Assembly (NCBI RefSeq): GCF_009363715.1
Contig: NZ_CP045404.1
Location: 1-64,000 of the forward strand
Source of the DNA: Roseovarius sp. THAF9
GTDB lineage: Bacteria; Pseudomonadota; Alphaproteobacteria; Rhodobacterales; Rhodobacteraceae
Length of the DNA: 64,000 bases
Direction of reading: 5' to 3'
Shown: one piece after another, positions 29,546 through 38,622 of the stretch
Position numbering within the stretch: position 1 is the stretch's first letter
How the letters are laid out: every line of letters starts with the position of its first letter
Notes under the pieces: model-generated
What the model was told of the DNA's origin: nothing
The model's input: only the letters and a program-made list of their open reading frames with translations
Database searches by the model: none
Translations under genes and position numbers: made by a program

Positions 29546-32374
29546 ATGGTAAATACAAGCAAAATTCTGACCGTATCCTACGGCACTTTCTCGTGCACGT
29601 TGGAAGGTTTCGACGATTCGTTCGATACCATGAAGGCGATTGCAGAGTATTTCCGCGATCTGGCTGCCGACGACAGGTATTTCGGCGCAGAGCCTCCGAC
29701 GCCTGACGCCGAGATGCTCGCCCGTATTGCTGAGCGAGAGATCTCACGCCGCGTCGAAGCCCGTGAGGAACAGGGAAAGATTCATCTTCGGGCGAACGAA
29801 AACAACGGAGCCGCCGAGGCGCTGACCCATGCCGTGCCTGCCGCCGAAGACGCTCATGCGATCGCGCCAGCCGAGGAACAGGCCGACGGCACTGATAATG
29901 CGGCGGTACCACTGGCGCGGGACACGTCCGATCTTGACGAGAACATTCCTCAAGCTCCGGCAGAAGACGTGGCAGAAGCTTACGACGAAGCTTCGAAGCC
30001 GGCCAAAGACGTCGCGCCCGATTACACGCAGCGGATCTTGGAGGAAACCGACGAAATCGCGCCGTCCGAAGCCGGGGTAGCACATGCGGAATCAAAGCAG
30101 CCCGAGCCGGCCGAAAACATGTCGGATTCCGACCCTGAAGAGCCACTTGCTGGGATTGAAATAACGGATCAGTCGCTTTCGGACGTAAGTAACGTCGAAA
30201 CCGCAGCCGACCGGCCCAGTGACGAAGCGCAGGACAACAAAGAGAGCGTTCCGCAGACGAAGATTGACGATACAGTGGCTACGGCGACAACCGTCGAAGA
30301 AGCTTCTGAGGCAGAAGATGAATATTCGTATGACGCAGATGTCGAGGCGTTCATTGCTGATGCTGCAGATGACGAGTTCACAACCTCGGCGGTGGGTAGA
30401 TCTGATGGGGAACAGCACGTTGTCGATGATTCTGTCGATCAGTCGGCGGATGCGACAGAGCTAAATTCTGATGCCCTTTCATCCCAGGCTGATGCCATCG
30501 AAACAGCTTTCGAGTTGGATGCAGACCCGGCCCAGGCTGCCCGGTCAAGCGACGATGAAGCCGACAGCGTTGCCGAAAAACTGCGTCGGATCCGATCGGT
30601 CGTTTCGCAAAGCCAACTTGATTATGAAGTATCCGAGTACAGCGAAGACGAGCATGCATACGGCACGATGAGCAACGCGTCCGACGAGTTGGATGAACTG
30701 CTCAAGGAAGCCCGTGACGAGGAATTTGAAGACGCTGACGAGGCGGCACCGACAGACGTTGAGACCTGGGCAGAAAATGCGGACGAAGAACTGCTGGACA
30801 CTGAACTCGACGCCGAAGGTGGGGCGAGAGATGCGGACGACCTGAACGACAGATATACGGAGGAGCTTGACGGCGAATCTTCCGGTGAAAGCATAGCTTT
30901 CCAGACTTCTGTTGAGGATCTTGAAGCACACGACTTGGATGCGGAACCTGACCAATCCGAAGAGGCTCCGCAATCTGCAAAAGAAACATCGGTAGACGTC
31001 GATGAAGACACTCTGTCACAACTGCTGGCGGATGCGGCACCGCCTCAAACAGAGCGTGTCGATCATGCGGAAATTGGCGAAGGTCTAGACGACCTCACCG
31101 CTGATGATACGGACGACGGCAATGCGCCGGACTCGCTTTTCGCCGACCTCGACGATGTAGTCGATGAGACCGACCGTGCCTTGAATGCAGTCGATGAGGC
31201 GCCGTTTATTCTTGGCAAGGAAGCGCGTATCGGGGAGCAAGACAAAGACACAGCTGCACGTCCGCTCAACGCCCGCGTTTTGAAAATGAAGAAGTCCGAC
31301 TTCGAATCGGCAATCGCGCACGGCATGATCGAAGAAGACACCGGTTCCGAACTGCATCCGGAAAACGCAACCGACGTAGATGACGAGGCAATCCTCAGCC
31401 CCGAGGAAGAAGCTGATCTGCAACGCGAGCTATCCGAGGTAGAGGCCGAAATGTCCGAACAAGGCTCATCGACCGGCGGCGATGCCGAGGATGCTGCGTT
31501 CGACGACGGCGAAGATGACGTGTTGACCGTCGAAGCGTCTGCGCCGAGCCTTCGTGAAGATGGCGATCTTGACAAAGAAAATGATGATGCCCTGCCAGCA
31601 GCTGAAGATCGGGGTGCGATCGGCGGTTCGGATGAGACTGCTTCGCCTCAAGAAGCACAGCCCCAGGAGTTGGTGGACAAACCCCGCCGAGGCCTGTCGC
31701 GTTTACTGGGCATGGGAAAACGCGCGCCCGAGGATGAGGCGCGCATTTTCGAAGAAGCAGACAGCCAGATGGGCGATAAGGATGCCAGCATGCGCCGAAC
31801 GGCAATTCAGCATCTTCGCGCTGCCGTTGCCGCAACAAAAGCCGAGAAGAGCGCCGGGGTCGATGTCGATCTGGGAGTGGACGAAACGCCCTACCGCTCG
31901 GACTTGGCCGAGGTCGTGCGCCCGCGCCGGCCCAATCCGCCTTCTGCTTCCGGCAGGTCGGTTCGCCCGAATGAACAACGCCCCGCGCCACTCAAGCTTG
32001 TGGCCGAGCAGCGGGTTGATACAGAACGCGCCCCTGTGCGTCCGCGCCGTGTGTCGTCAGTGCCCGCAGCTATGGTCAAAGGGAATGACGGTGGCTTTTC
32101 CACCTTTGCGGAAGAAATGGGCGCGACCGAACTCTCCGATCTGCTTGAGGCTGCGGCGGCCTACATGTCCGATGTCGAGGGTCATTCGGAATTCACGCGT
32201 CCGATGCTTATGGGTAAACTTAAAGAAGTAAACAGCGGAAACTACAGCCGCGAAGACGGTCTTCGCTCGTTCGGCCGCCTTCTTCGGGAAGGCAAGTTGC
32301 GGAAAGTGCAGGGAGGACGTTTCTCTGCCACTGATGAAACCGAGTTTCGTGCAGAGGCAAGAAACGCAGGCTGA
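29546..32374 (+). CDS. Large acidic protein of unknown function (Rhodobacteraceae-type)
   Basis: A 942-residue protein in three parts. The N-terminal 80 residues look folded and well conserved in style (ILTVSYGTFSCTLEGFDDSF, TMKAIAEYFRDLAADDRYFG). A central region of about 600 residues is dominated by Glu, Asp, Ala and Ser and is probably disordered. The C-terminal 240 residues contain a basic segment (KPRRGLSRLLGMGKR), a helical AIQHLRAAVAATKAE segment, and a compact domain ending ELSDLLEAAAAYMSDVEGHS ... REDGLRSFGRLLREGKLRKV. No signal peptide, lipobox, kinase or enzyme motif was seen, so labels such as CheA or lipoprotein would be unjustified. Monocistronic, divergent from the thiamine diphosphokinase gene. 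Confidence 0.85.
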   Translation: MVNTSKILTVSYGTFSCTLEGFDDSFDTMKAIAEYFRDLAADDRYFGAEPPTPDAEMLARIAEREISRRVEAREEQGKIHLRANENNGAAEALTHAVPAAEDAHAIAPAEEQADGTDNAAVPLARDTSDLDENIPQAPAEDVAEAYDEASKPAKDVAPDYTQRILEETDEIAPSEAGVAHAESKQPEPAENMSDSDPEEPLAGIEITDQSLSDVSNVETAADRPSDEAQDNKESVPQTKIDDTVATATTVEEASEAEDEYSYDADVEAFIADAADDEFTTSAVGRSDGEQHVVDDSVDQSADATELNSDALSSQADAIETAFELDADPAQAARSSDDEADSVAEKLRRIRSVVSQSQLDYEVSEYSEDEHAYGTMSNASDELDELLKEARDEEFEDADEAAPTDVETWAENADEELLDTELDAEGGARDADDLNDRYTEELDGESSGESIAFQTSVEDLEAHDLDAEPDQSEEAPQSAKETSVDVDEDTLSQLLADAAPPQTERVDHAEIGEGLDDLTADDTDDGNAPDSLFADLDDVVDETDRALNAVDEAPFILGKEARIGEQDKDTAARPLNARVLKMKKSDFESAIAHGMIEEDTGSELHPENATDVDDEAILSPEEEADLQRELSEVEAEMSEQGSSTGGDAEDAAFDDGEDDVLTVEASAPSLREDGDLDKENDDALPAAEDRGAIGGSDETASPQEAQPQELVDKPRRGLSRLLGMGKRAPEDEARIFEEADSQMGDKDASMRRTAIQHLRAAVAATKAEKSAGVDVDLGVDETPYRSDLAEVVRPRRPNPPSASGRSVRPNEQRPAPLKLVAEQRVDTERAPVRPRRVSSVPAAMVKGNDGGFSTFAEEMGATELSDLLEAAAAYMSDVEGHSEFTRPMLMGKLKEVNSGNYSREDGLRSFGRLLREGKLRKVQGGRFSATDETEFRAEARNAG

Positions 32375-32428
32375 AGGGCACAAATTCTACCCACATGGCC
32401 TCGAACCATCCGCAGGGGATCCCTCATA

Positions 32429-33421
32429 CTAGCGGATACCGTTGAATGCCTGCCGCCTTACCTCGCAAGGAGGTTCGCCATATTTTCGTTGGAACCAACG
32501 TTTCATGAGCGTGACGTTCGAAAAGCCGCATGCGATGGCTACTTCGCCAAACGGCAAGGCAGTTTGCGTCACCAAATCATGAGCGCGATCAAGGCGAAGG
32601 TCCCGATACACTTTCAGTGGTGACCGTCCAAGCTTGTCGGCGAAACCTCGCTCCAGCTTCCGCGCCGAAATTCCGATTATATCGGCGACCTGAGACACAC
32701 TCAGGGTATCCTCGATGTGCTCCTCCATAATCTTAAGAGCATCCGAGATGATCTCGCAGCCCTGCGCCAGACGGTGCAAGCGCCATCTTTCGCCGCACAT
32801 GTTACTTTCCTTAGAAGCGGGGGCCTGAATTCCAAGGTCGCGGATCAGCGCTGCTTCGGTGAAATTGCCTTCCCGCGCGCCGATCAATTCGACCATCATT
32901 CGCATCGCCGCCGCGGGTCCAGTCGCGCTGCTGAGCGCTTTATGATGACAGGTGGTGCCCTCATTCAGCTCTACGGTGGGGCAGGTCTCCTGCACGCCCG
33001 CAAGAAAAGCTGCATGTACTGACAAGCGCTTTGCGCCAAGAACACCTGTCACCAGCGGCACGAAAACTGCGCCGCCCACGACGCAAACCCTCGCGGCGTT
33101 GCGGATCGCAGAGCGCAGCAGTGGTAACTCTGACTTTACAGGCCTCCAGGGTGCGTCGACACCACCAACTAGCACCAGCACCTGGTCGGGTGCGCAGCTA
33201 AGCGTTTGTTGGCAAGGCGCTGCAGTGTCGATGTAGGTCCAGCTATAAATTTCGTGGCCTAAGATACGGTTGGCGCGCTGTAGAACATGCATGCAGCTTT
33301 CTGCGACGAAAGCGCTTTCCGCGTTCTGTACAATAAAAACGAATTTGTCGGAAAGGCTGCGCTGGTCACGCAATGGACGCGGATCGGGTGGGCAGACGGT
33401 ATCAAGGTTTGAAAGGTACAT
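32429..33421 (-). CDS. GlxA family transcriptional regulator (DJ-1/PfpI-like plus AraC HTH)
   Basis: A 330-residue regulator. Residues about 25-205 resemble the amidase-like DJ-1/PfpI sensor domain, and about 225-325 form an AraC double HTH (LSVSQVADIIGISARKLERG, FGEVAIACGFSNVTLMKRWF). It lies 61 bases downstream of soxG on the same strand. With the divergent regulator at 38623 it brackets the sarcosine oxidase cluster. Related GlxA-type proteins control glycine betaine, sarcosine and arginine catabolism; the ligand here is not known. Confidence 0.85.
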   Translation of the reverse strand: MYLSNLDTVCPPDPRPLRDQRSLSDKFVFIVQNAESAFVAESCMHVLQRANRILGHEIYSWTYIDTAAPCQQTLSCAPDQVLVLVGGVDAPWRPVKSELPLLRSAIRNAARVCVVGGAVFVPLVTGVLGAKRLSVHAAFLAGVQETCPTVELNEGTTCHHKALSSATGPAAAMRMMVELIGAREGNFTEAALIRDLGIQAPASKESNMCGERWRLHRLAQGCEIISDALKIMEEHIEDTLSVSQVADIIGISARKLERGFADKLGRSPLKVYRDLRLDRAHDLVTQTALPFGEVAIACGFSNVTLMKRWFQRKYGEPPCEVRRQAFNGIR

Positions 33422-33482
33422 GTCTTTTATGACTTTCCCGGTTGTGAACGGATCCCTGAATTCCGTGTTTGCTGTTTTGCCT

Positions 33483-34049
33483 TTAGGTTACGTTGAGGAG
33501 AGAAGTTTCAACCGCATGCAGGAAAGATCCCGCCGAGGAGGATGCGGAAAGCAGAAGGTAGATGTCGGGGCCGGTGCAGAGGATCAGCACGCCCAGATGT
33601 TCCATGACCGTGCGCGCGGCGGCGCCTTGGGCAAATGCGTCGGGGTGCAGGTCGATCGGGCAGATGCGTTCCAGCGCGGTGCGGGCGAGCGGGCCGTCAA
33701 GCATGAGACCTGTCCAGACGTCGGTTTGGTCGGTAGTATAGGCCGCACCCTTAAGCAGGTCCTGAACGTAGGGTTCGGCATCGGGCGCAGCGCGCGTGAA
33801 AATCGCGAAGGCCTGATCGGGACCAAGGCGGACGAGTCGGATGTCCTCCTTGCCCATGACAGAGAGACCCGGCGCGGGCAGCTCGGCGTCAAAGGCGGTC
33901 CTGATGGCCTTGAGCGCTGCATCCTCGGCACCTAGGGGCAAGGCTATAGACACTATCGCCAAGTCGGCGGGCGCATAAAGTCGCGTGTCGCCGAAGCTGT
34001 GGTCGAAGCCCTTGAGGGGCGGTTCGGAGATGAGGGTGAAATCAGCCAC
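33483..34049 (-). CDS. soxG: Sarcosine oxidase subunit gamma
   Basis: Gamma subunit of heterotetrameric sarcosine oxidase, which oxidatively demethylates sarcosine to glycine. The 188 residues have the family pattern (RLVRLGPDQAFAIF, ICPIDLHPDAFAQGAAARTV, DIYLLLSASSSAGSF). The start is GTG 34049, which overlaps the last eight bases of soxA; the open frame to 34178 runs antisense-like through soxA and is rejected. Last gene of soxBDAG. Confidence 0.9.
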   Translation of the reverse strand: MADFTLISEPPLKGFDHSFGDTRLYAPADLAIVSIALPLGAEDAALKAIRTAFDAELPAPGLSVMGKEDIRLVRLGPDQAFAIFTRAAPDAEPYVQDLLKGAAYTTDQTDVWTGLMLDGPLARTALERICPIDLHPDAFAQGAAARTVMEHLGVLILCTGPDIYLLLSASSSAGSFLHAVETSLLNVT

Positions 34050-36990
34050 GCAGACGCTCTCCTTCGGGGTCGACGAAATGGGCCGAGACGATTTCGACTT
34101 CCATTTCGGTGCCGTGCACGGGGCTGACCGCGCGGACGATTTCGCCCATGCGCTCGTGCCCGCTCTTGATAAAGCCAAGTCCGATATGGTGGCCGAGGTT
34201 GGGCGAATAGGCGACAGAGGTCATCCAGCCCTGGTCATGCTCCATGTCGGTGGGGGCATGCTTGTTGAGGAAATGCGAGCCCGCGATCAGCTTTTTGTCA
34301 CGGTCGACGGGGCGGAACCCGACCAGTCGCACGGCATCGTCGCGGATCATCTCGGGCCGTTGCGCCAAGACCTGGCCGATGCATTCCTTCTTTTGGCTGA
34401 CCATCTTGCCCAGCCCAATATTGTGTGCGGTCGTCTGACCGTTCAACTCGTTGCCGGTGCAATGGCCTTTTTCGATACGCATGACGCCGAGCGCCTCGGT
34501 TCCATACGGTGCCGCATCGTATTCCTCGCCGGCCTCGTTCAGCACCGCCATCATGGAGTTGCCGAACCTCGCGGGCACGGCGATCTCGTAGGCCATCTCG
34601 CCCGAGAATGATATCCGGAACAGTCGCGCGGGCGTGCCGCCGCAGACGGTGACGTGACCACAGGCCATGAAGGGGAACGCCTCGTTCGAGATGTCGTGCT
34701 CGGCGTCGATCACCTTGCGCAACAGGTCACGGGATTTTGGCCCGGCGACGGCGAACTGCGCCCAGCCGTCGGTGGTGGAAATCAGGTGCACGTCCATGTC
34801 GGGCCAGAGGCATTGGCGCGCGAATTCCAGCCGGCGAAAGACCGTGACCGCGTTGGCAGTGGTCGTGGTCATCACGTAGTGGTTTTCGCCCATCCGCGCG
34901 GTAGTGCCGTCGTCGTAACAGATTCCGTCCTCGCGCAGCATCAGGCCATAGCGGACCCGGCCGACCTTGAGCGTCGAGAACGTGTTGGCATAGACCTTGT
35001 CGAGGAAGGCGCCGGCATCCTTGCCTTGGATGTCGATCTTGCCCAGCGTTGTGACGTCGCAGATACCCACCTTCGTGCGGGTTGTCAGGGCCTCGCGATC
35101 GACGGAATCGCGCCAGCCTTTTTCGCCCGGACGCGTATACCATTCGGCCCGCAACCAGTTGCCCACGGTCACGAAACTGGCGCCGTTTTCCTTTGCCCAT
35201 TTGTGACTGGGGGTCAGGCGGTAGGGGCGGAAATCCTTGCCGCGGGCGCGCCCGGCCAGTGCGCCGATAGGCACGGGGGTGTAGGGCGGGCGAAAGATGG
35301 TGGTGCCGACCTCGGGGATGGTCTTGCCGCGTTCCTCGGCGAGAATGGCGAGACCGGCGATGTTGGACGTCTTGCCCTGATCGGTGGCCATGCCCATCGT
35401 CGTGTAACGCTTCAGCAACTCGACCGAGCGGAAACCCTCGGTGTTGGCCAGCTTGATGTCCTTGACGGTGACGTCGTTCTGAAGGTCAACCCAGGCGCGG
35501 TGCTTGCTTTGCTTGACGTGCCAGAAGGCGGCGCAGTCGCGCGGTTCATCCTCGGCCTGCGGCAGGTCGGTGGCCTTGGCCTTGATCCCGAGTGCGTCGA
35601 GTTGCGCGGTGGATTGGGCCTGGCCTTCGGCCAGTGCGGCGGCGAGGGTCATGGACCCGTTCGCCGCCCCGGCAACGGTCATTCCGACGGGCAGATCGCC
35701 GCCCGGCACGAAGGCGCAAAGATCGTCGCGCCATGTGGGGCGACCGCGTTGATGACAGGTGAGGTGAACGTTGGGATTCCAGCCGCCGGACACGGCCAGC
35801 GCGTCGACGGGAATGACTTTGCCATTGGTCAGAGTGATCGACTTGACGCCCTTGCGCCCGATGGTGTTCATCACCGCCTCGCCTGCGATGTGCCGGACGC
35901 CGGGCAGGTCGACGGGGGCGGGCTTGTCACGGCTGTCGACGACGACGGGAACCTCGATGCCCTTGGCCAATAGGTCGGCGGCAGTGCGCCACCCGTCATC
36001 GTTGTTGGTGAAGACGGCGACGTGTTTGCCGGGCGTGGCGGCGTAGCGGTTGGCATAGCTGCGCACGGCGCTCGCCAGCATGATGCCGGGGCGATCGTTG
36101 TTGCCGAAGGCAATGGGACGCTCGGTGGCGCCGGCCGCCAGAACGGCGCGCTTGGAATAGATGCGCCAAAGGATCTGGCGCGGCTTGCCGCCGCCGTCGG
36201 CGAGGTGATCGGTGCAGCGTTCGAGCGCGCCATAGATCCCATGGTCATAGGCGCCGTAGACAGTAGTGCGGGGCATCAGGCGGACATTGTCCATCGATTC
36301 CAACTCGGCCGCAGTCTGTGCCGCCCAGTCGGTGCCGGACATGCCTCCCAGCTCCAGCGTCTCGGAGTTGAGGCGACCGCCGGGGCGGAAATCCTCGTCG
36401 GCGAGGATCACGCGGGCACCAGCGCGCGCGGCGGTCAGCGCCGCCATCAGGCCCGCTGGACCCGCACCAATGACCAGCAGGTCGCAATGCAGGAAGCCCT
36501 TGTCGTACGTGTCGGGGTCGTCCTTCATTGACAGGCGGCCAAGGCCGGCGGCGGCGCGGATGATCGGCTCGTAGAGCTTTTCCCAGAACGCCTTGGGCCA
36601 CATGAAGGTCTTGTAGTAGAAACCCGCCGACAGGAAGGGCGAAAAGAAATCGTTGACCGCCAACAGATCGTATTCCAACGAACCGCGATGGTTCTGCGAG
36701 GTGGCGTTCAGCCCATCGAAAAGCTCGACCATCGTGGCGCGTGTGTTCGGCTCCTGATAAGCGCCGTCGCGCAGGTGGACCAGCGCGTTGGGTTCCTCGG
36801 AGCCGTCGGTGAAGACGCCGCGCGGGCGGTGATACTTGAAGGACCGGCCCACCAGAAGCTGGCCGTTGGCCAAGAGCGCCGAGGCGAGCGTGTCGCCGGG
36901 ATGGCCCCGGAACCACTTGTCGTTGAAGCGGAACTTGATTTCTTTTGAGCGGTCGATCAGGCCGCCCTTGATGCGGTTCTTCTGGGTCAT
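34042..36990 (-). CDS. soxA: Sarcosine oxidase subunit alpha
   Basis: The largest subunit, 982 residues: an N-terminal 2Fe-2S-like fold region (FNDKWFRGHPGDTLASALLA), NAD-binding Rossmann domain (LLVIGAGPAGLMAALTAARA), a middle region, and a C-terminal GcvT/aminomethyltransferase-like domain that binds THF (about 610-982, ending HFVDPEGERLRG). It accepts the methyl group as 5,10-methylene-THF. ATG 36990 overlaps the soxD stop as ATGA; the upstream 39 codons lie over soxD and are rejected. Confidence 0.95.
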   Translation of the reverse strand: MTQKNRIKGGLIDRSKEIKFRFNDKWFRGHPGDTLASALLANGQLLVGRSFKYHRPRGVFTDGSEEPNALVHLRDGAYQEPNTRATMVELFDGLNATSQNHRGSLEYDLLAVNDFFSPFLSAGFYYKTFMWPKAFWEKLYEPIIRAAAGLGRLSMKDDPDTYDKGFLHCDLLVIGAGPAGLMAALTAARAGARVILADEDFRPGGRLNSETLELGGMSGTDWAAQTAAELESMDNVRLMPRTTVYGAYDHGIYGALERCTDHLADGGGKPRQILWRIYSKRAVLAAGATERPIAFGNNDRPGIMLASAVRSYANRYAATPGKHVAVFTNNDDGWRTAADLLAKGIEVPVVVDSRDKPAPVDLPGVRHIAGEAVMNTIGRKGVKSITLTNGKVIPVDALAVSGGWNPNVHLTCHQRGRPTWRDDLCAFVPGGDLPVGMTVAGAANGSMTLAAALAEGQAQSTAQLDALGIKAKATDLPQAEDEPRDCAAFWHVKQSKHRAWVDLQNDVTVKDIKLANTEGFRSVELLKRYTTMGMATDQGKTSNIAGLAILAEERGKTIPEVGTTIFRPPYTPVPIGALAGRARGKDFRPYRLTPSHKWAKENGASFVTVGNWLRAEWYTRPGEKGWRDSVDREALTTRTKVGICDVTTLGKIDIQGKDAGAFLDKVYANTFSTLKVGRVRYGLMLREDGICYDDGTTARMGENHYVMTTTTANAVTVFRRLEFARQCLWPDMDVHLISTTDGWAQFAVAGPKSRDLLRKVIDAEHDISNEAFPFMACGHVTVCGGTPARLFRISFSGEMAYEIAVPARFGNSMMAVLNEAGEEYDAAPYGTEALGVMRIEKGHCTGNELNGQTTAHNIGLGKMVSQKKECIGQVLAQRPEMIRDDAVRLVGFRPVDRDKKLIAGSHFLNKHAPTDMEHDQGWMTSVAYSPNLGHHIGLGFIKSGHERMGEIVRAVSPVHGTEMEVEIVSAHFVDPEGERLRG

Positions 36991-37274
36991 TTGCCGCGCC
37001 CCCGTTTGCGTGCCACGTCGCGGGCCAGTTCGACGGCTGTAATTTCGTGGGTCAGGGTGTTGCGCGTGACCACCAGCCAGGAGCGGTCGCCCTGTTCGTG
37101 ATACCAAAGCTCATGATGCTGACCCGCGGGGTTGTCGCGCAGATAGCCGTAGCTATGGAATTTCTCCATCGCGTCGTCGGCCTGCAAGTCGGGCCGGTCG
37201 ATGAGGGCGGCATCGCCGAGATAGACGAATTCGGCGGCGTCGCGCGGGCCCAGAAGGGGATGGTCGATGATCAT
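36987..37274 (-). CDS. soxD: Sarcosine oxidase subunit delta, cysteine-free variant
   Basis: A 95-residue delta subunit recognised by LLGPRDAAEFVYLGDAA, YLRDNPAGQHHELWYHEQG and NTLTHEITAVELA and by its place between soxB and soxA. Known delta subunits bind zinc through three Cys and one His (a CPxCG motif near the start and an HxxxC motif). Here the first motif reads HPLLG, the second HEQGD, and the protein has no Cys at all, so that zinc site is absent. Coupled to soxA by ATGA; 13 bases after soxB. Confidence 0.9.
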   Translation of the reverse strand: MIIDHPLLGPRDAAEFVYLGDAALIDRPDLQADDAMEKFHSYGYLRDNPAGQHHELWYHEQGDRSWLVVTRNTLTHEITAVELARDVARKRGRGK

Positions 37275-37287
37275 GTCTGTGCGCCCC

Positions 37288-38538
37288 TCAATGCAGGTTG
37301 GGCTGGTTGCCCATGCCTTTTTCGTCGATCAGGTTGCCGGTCATGAACCGGTCCAGCCGCATTTCCGTCGCGGTGGGGTGCGGCACATCCTTGGCCAGCA
37401 GGTGGGCATAGCAGAAGCCGGAGGCGGGCGTGGCCTTGAACCCGCCATAGCACCAACCGCCATTGAAATAGAGACCGTCGATATGGGTCTTGTCGATGAA
37501 GGGCGAGCCGTCCATCGACATGTCCATGACGCCGCCCCAGGAGCGCAGCAGGCGGGCGCGGCCGATCATCGGCATGATCGCCATGCCGCCTTCGCACACG
37601 TCTTCAACGACAGGAAGATTGCCGCGCTGCGCGTAGGTGTTGTAGCCGTCGATGTCGCCGCCGAAGACCAGCCCGCCCTTGTCGGACTGACTGACGTAGA
37701 AATGGCCGGCGCCGAAGGTAATCACGCCGGGTAGAGTTGGCTTCAGCCCCTCAGACACGAACGCCTGCAAGACGTGGCTTTCAATGGGCAGGCGCATCCC
37801 GGCCATCGCGGCGACGCGGCCGGAAGACCCGGCGACGCACATCGCCACTTTCTTGGCGCGAATCGGGCCGCGTGAGGTTTCGACCCCGAGGCAGCGGCCA
37901 TTCTCGATCTGAAAGCCGGTGACCTCGCAATTCTGGATGATGTCGACGCCACGGCTGTCGGCGCCACGGGCATAGCCCCAGGCGACGGCATCGTGCCGCG
38001 CGGTGCCGCCACGGCGTTGAAAGAGGCCACCCTTGATGGGGAAACGGGCGTTTTCATAGTCAAGGAACGGTAGTTCCTCTTTCAGCTGCGCGGCATCGAC
38101 CAGTTCGGCATCGGCGCCGGCGAGAAACATCGAGTTCGCGCGCCGCACGAAGGCATCGCGCTGGCCGTCGGTGTGGATGAGGTTCAGGATCGAGCGCTGC
38201 GAGACCATCGAGTTGTAGTTCGTGTCCTGCTCGAGGTTTTCCCAAAGCTTCATCGAGAACTCGTAGAACGGCTCGTTCCCCGGCAGCAGGTAGTTGGAAC
38301 GGATGATCGTGGTGTTGCGCCCGATATTGCCCGACCCCAGCCAGCCCTTTTCCAGAACCGCAACATTGGTCAGGCCGAATTCCTTGGCAAGGTAGTAGGC
38401 CGTCGAAAGGCCATGCCCGCCGCCGCCGATGATGATGATGTCATATTCCACCTTGGGCTCCGGCTCGCGCCAGGCGCGTGTCCAACCCTTGTTGCCGGTC
38501 AGACCTTCCCAGAGGACCTTAAAGCCACTGTAGCGCAT
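37288..38538 (-). CDS. soxB: Sarcosine oxidase subunit beta
   Basis: Flavoprotein subunit holding FAD and covalent FMN, site of sarcosine oxidation. The 416 residues have the FAD-binding GGGGHGLSTAYYLAKEFG (38-55) and the RRGGTARHDAVAWGYA block, where His182 is the expected FMN attachment residue. Length is typical. First gene of soxBDAG; the divergent GlxA-type regulator begins 84 bases away. Confidence 0.95.
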   Translation of the reverse strand: MRYSGFKVLWEGLTGNKGWTRAWREPEPKVEYDIIIIGGGGHGLSTAYYLAKEFGLTNVAVLEKGWLGSGNIGRNTTIIRSNYLLPGNEPFYEFSMKLWENLEQDTNYNSMVSQRSILNLIHTDGQRDAFVRRANSMFLAGADAELVDAAQLKEELPFLDYENARFPIKGGLFQRRGGTARHDAVAWGYARGADSRGVDIIQNCEVTGFQIENGRCLGVETSRGPIRAKKVAMCVAGSSGRVAAMAGMRLPIESHVLQAFVSEGLKPTLPGVITFGAGHFYVSQSDKGGLVFGGDIDGYNTYAQRGNLPVVEDVCEGGMAIMPMIGRARLLRSWGGVMDMSMDGSPFIDKTHIDGLYFNGGWCYGGFKATPASGFCYAHLLAKDVPHPTATEMRLDRFMTGNLIDEKGMGNQPNLH

Positions 38539-38582
38539 AAGCTGATTCCCACGGTTGCTACCATCAGTGTGCGGTATTCCGA

Positions 38583-38613
38583 ACGGATAGACTTTTCCAA
38601 AATGGACGGATAG
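38583..38613. promoter_or_regulatory. Direct repeat in the soxB / regulator divergent promoter
   Basis: ACGGATAG occurs at 38583-38590 and 38606-38613, 23 bases apart, about two helical turns, as expected for an AraC-family activator. It lies 45-75 bases upstream of soxB and close to the regulator's own start. Binding is inference. Confidence 0.4.
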
Positions 38614-38622
38614 TTTCAGATT

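Noticed and set aside
33584..33931. Alternative frames over soxG and other sub-400-base frames within known genes.
   Set aside because: They are out-of-frame shadows rich in Arg, Pro and Ser, fully covered by genes with clear families.
34654..35973. A 439-codon plus-strand frame inside soxA, and a similar 462-codon frame inside purH (10424-11812).
   Set aside because: Both are antisense to conserved enzymes and show Gly/Asp/His-rich shadow composition, with no ribosome-binding site or family match.
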